Origin: Gracilaria gracilis | Lineage: Eukaryota; Rhodophyta; Florideophyceae; Gracilariales; Gracilariaceae | Reading direction: 5' to 3' | Length of the DNA stretch: 64,000 nt | Assembly: GCA_030374805.1 (NCBI GenBank) | Contig: JARGSG010000218.1 | Span: 496,001-560,000, forward strand | Shown here: positions 63,826 through 64,000 of the stretch, piece by piece | Position numbering within the stretch: position 1 is the stretch's first letter | Layout: every line of letters starts with the position of its first letter | The notes under the pieces: generated by a model | The model's database searches: none | Told to the model about the DNA's origin: nothing | What the model saw: only the letters and a program-made list of their open reading frames with translations | Translations under genes and position numbers: made by a program

Positions 63826-64000
63826 CAGTGCCTCGAGAAGCTGGCTTCTCGAAGAAAATGGTCGCAAAGCTCTTTTGAGAACAGTTTCAATTGTGAAGAA
63901 AGACTGCGTTTTTGGAATCGTTTTTTTAGGATGCTAAACGAAAACGTTTTTGATTTTTCGTTTTATTTACTTTAATTTGCTAATGTACTTTGCATATGCA
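63826..64000 (+). repeat. Hairpin repeat superfamily, variant D copy 3, cut by window end
   Basis: Starts AATCAGTGCCTCGAGAAGC and matches the first about 170 bases of the 28-kb copy (AAAATGGTCGCAAAGCTC, AGGATGCTAAACGAAAA, TTTACTTTAATTTGC). It continues beyond the window. Confidence 0.7.

Overview
The window is nuclear DNA of a eukaryote. Four introns can be placed from the sequence: about 47 and 85 bp in an RNA-dependent RNA polymerase gene, 55 bp in a transposase gene and 56 bp in a minus-strand transposon-like gene. All have GT..AG ends and branch-like motifs (CTGAC, CTAAC, TACTAAC). TATA boxes lie 90-190 bp upstream of several start codons, genes are sparse, intergenic DNA is AT-rich, and retrotransposons are abundant. 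A secreted NLP-family (NPP1) protein, small Cys-rich secreted proteins and a helicase-free RdRP would fit an intron-poor fungus, oomycete or red alga. The sequence alone does not decide between them.

Layout. 0-4.5 kb: AT-rich DNA with a GC-rich island and a single-exon type II membrane protein gene with a Cys-rich ectodomain (2340-3683). 4.5-9.8 kb: a complete Ty3/gypsy chromovirus on the minus strand with 244-bp LTRs and TACTT target duplication. 9.8-14.4 kb: two copies of a hairpin-bearing dispersed repeat, and between them an NLP gene (12223-12939). 14.6-15.3 kb: a PHO80-like cyclin. 16.2-21.1 kb: a complete Ty1/copia element with one intact 1393-residue gag-pol frame and apparently identical 312-bp LTRs, inserted in a small minus-strand ORF. 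22.0-22.5 kb: a basic secreted protein. 24.4-26.9 kb: a divergent gene pair, a decayed minus-strand gene and an intron-containing PIF/Harbinger-type DDE transposase. 28-32.8 kb: repeats, including a piggyBac-like MITE.

32.8-34.6 kb: a gypsy RNase H/integrase fragment flanked by direct repeats of a tRNA-derived, Pol III-box sequence. 37.8-43.2 kb: a second complete gypsy chromovirus (367-bp LTRs, ACGAT duplication) inserted into a dispersed repeat. A paralogous uninterrupted copy of that repeat lies at 10.9 kb. 43.6-47.7 kb: a hypothetical gene and a frame-disrupted gene for a Cys-rich secreted protein. 51.7-55.7 kb: the RdRP gene. 55.9-64 kb: a third copy of the hairpin repeat, two secreted-protein genes (one with a Pro/Ile repeat, one Cys-rich with an acidic repeat), a weak hypothetical gene and more repeats.

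The biology visible here is a contest between transposons and host. Two retroelements look recently inserted, several repeats are nested, and the one clear regulatory host gene is an RNA-silencing polymerase. The remaining host genes are mostly secreted or membrane proteins.
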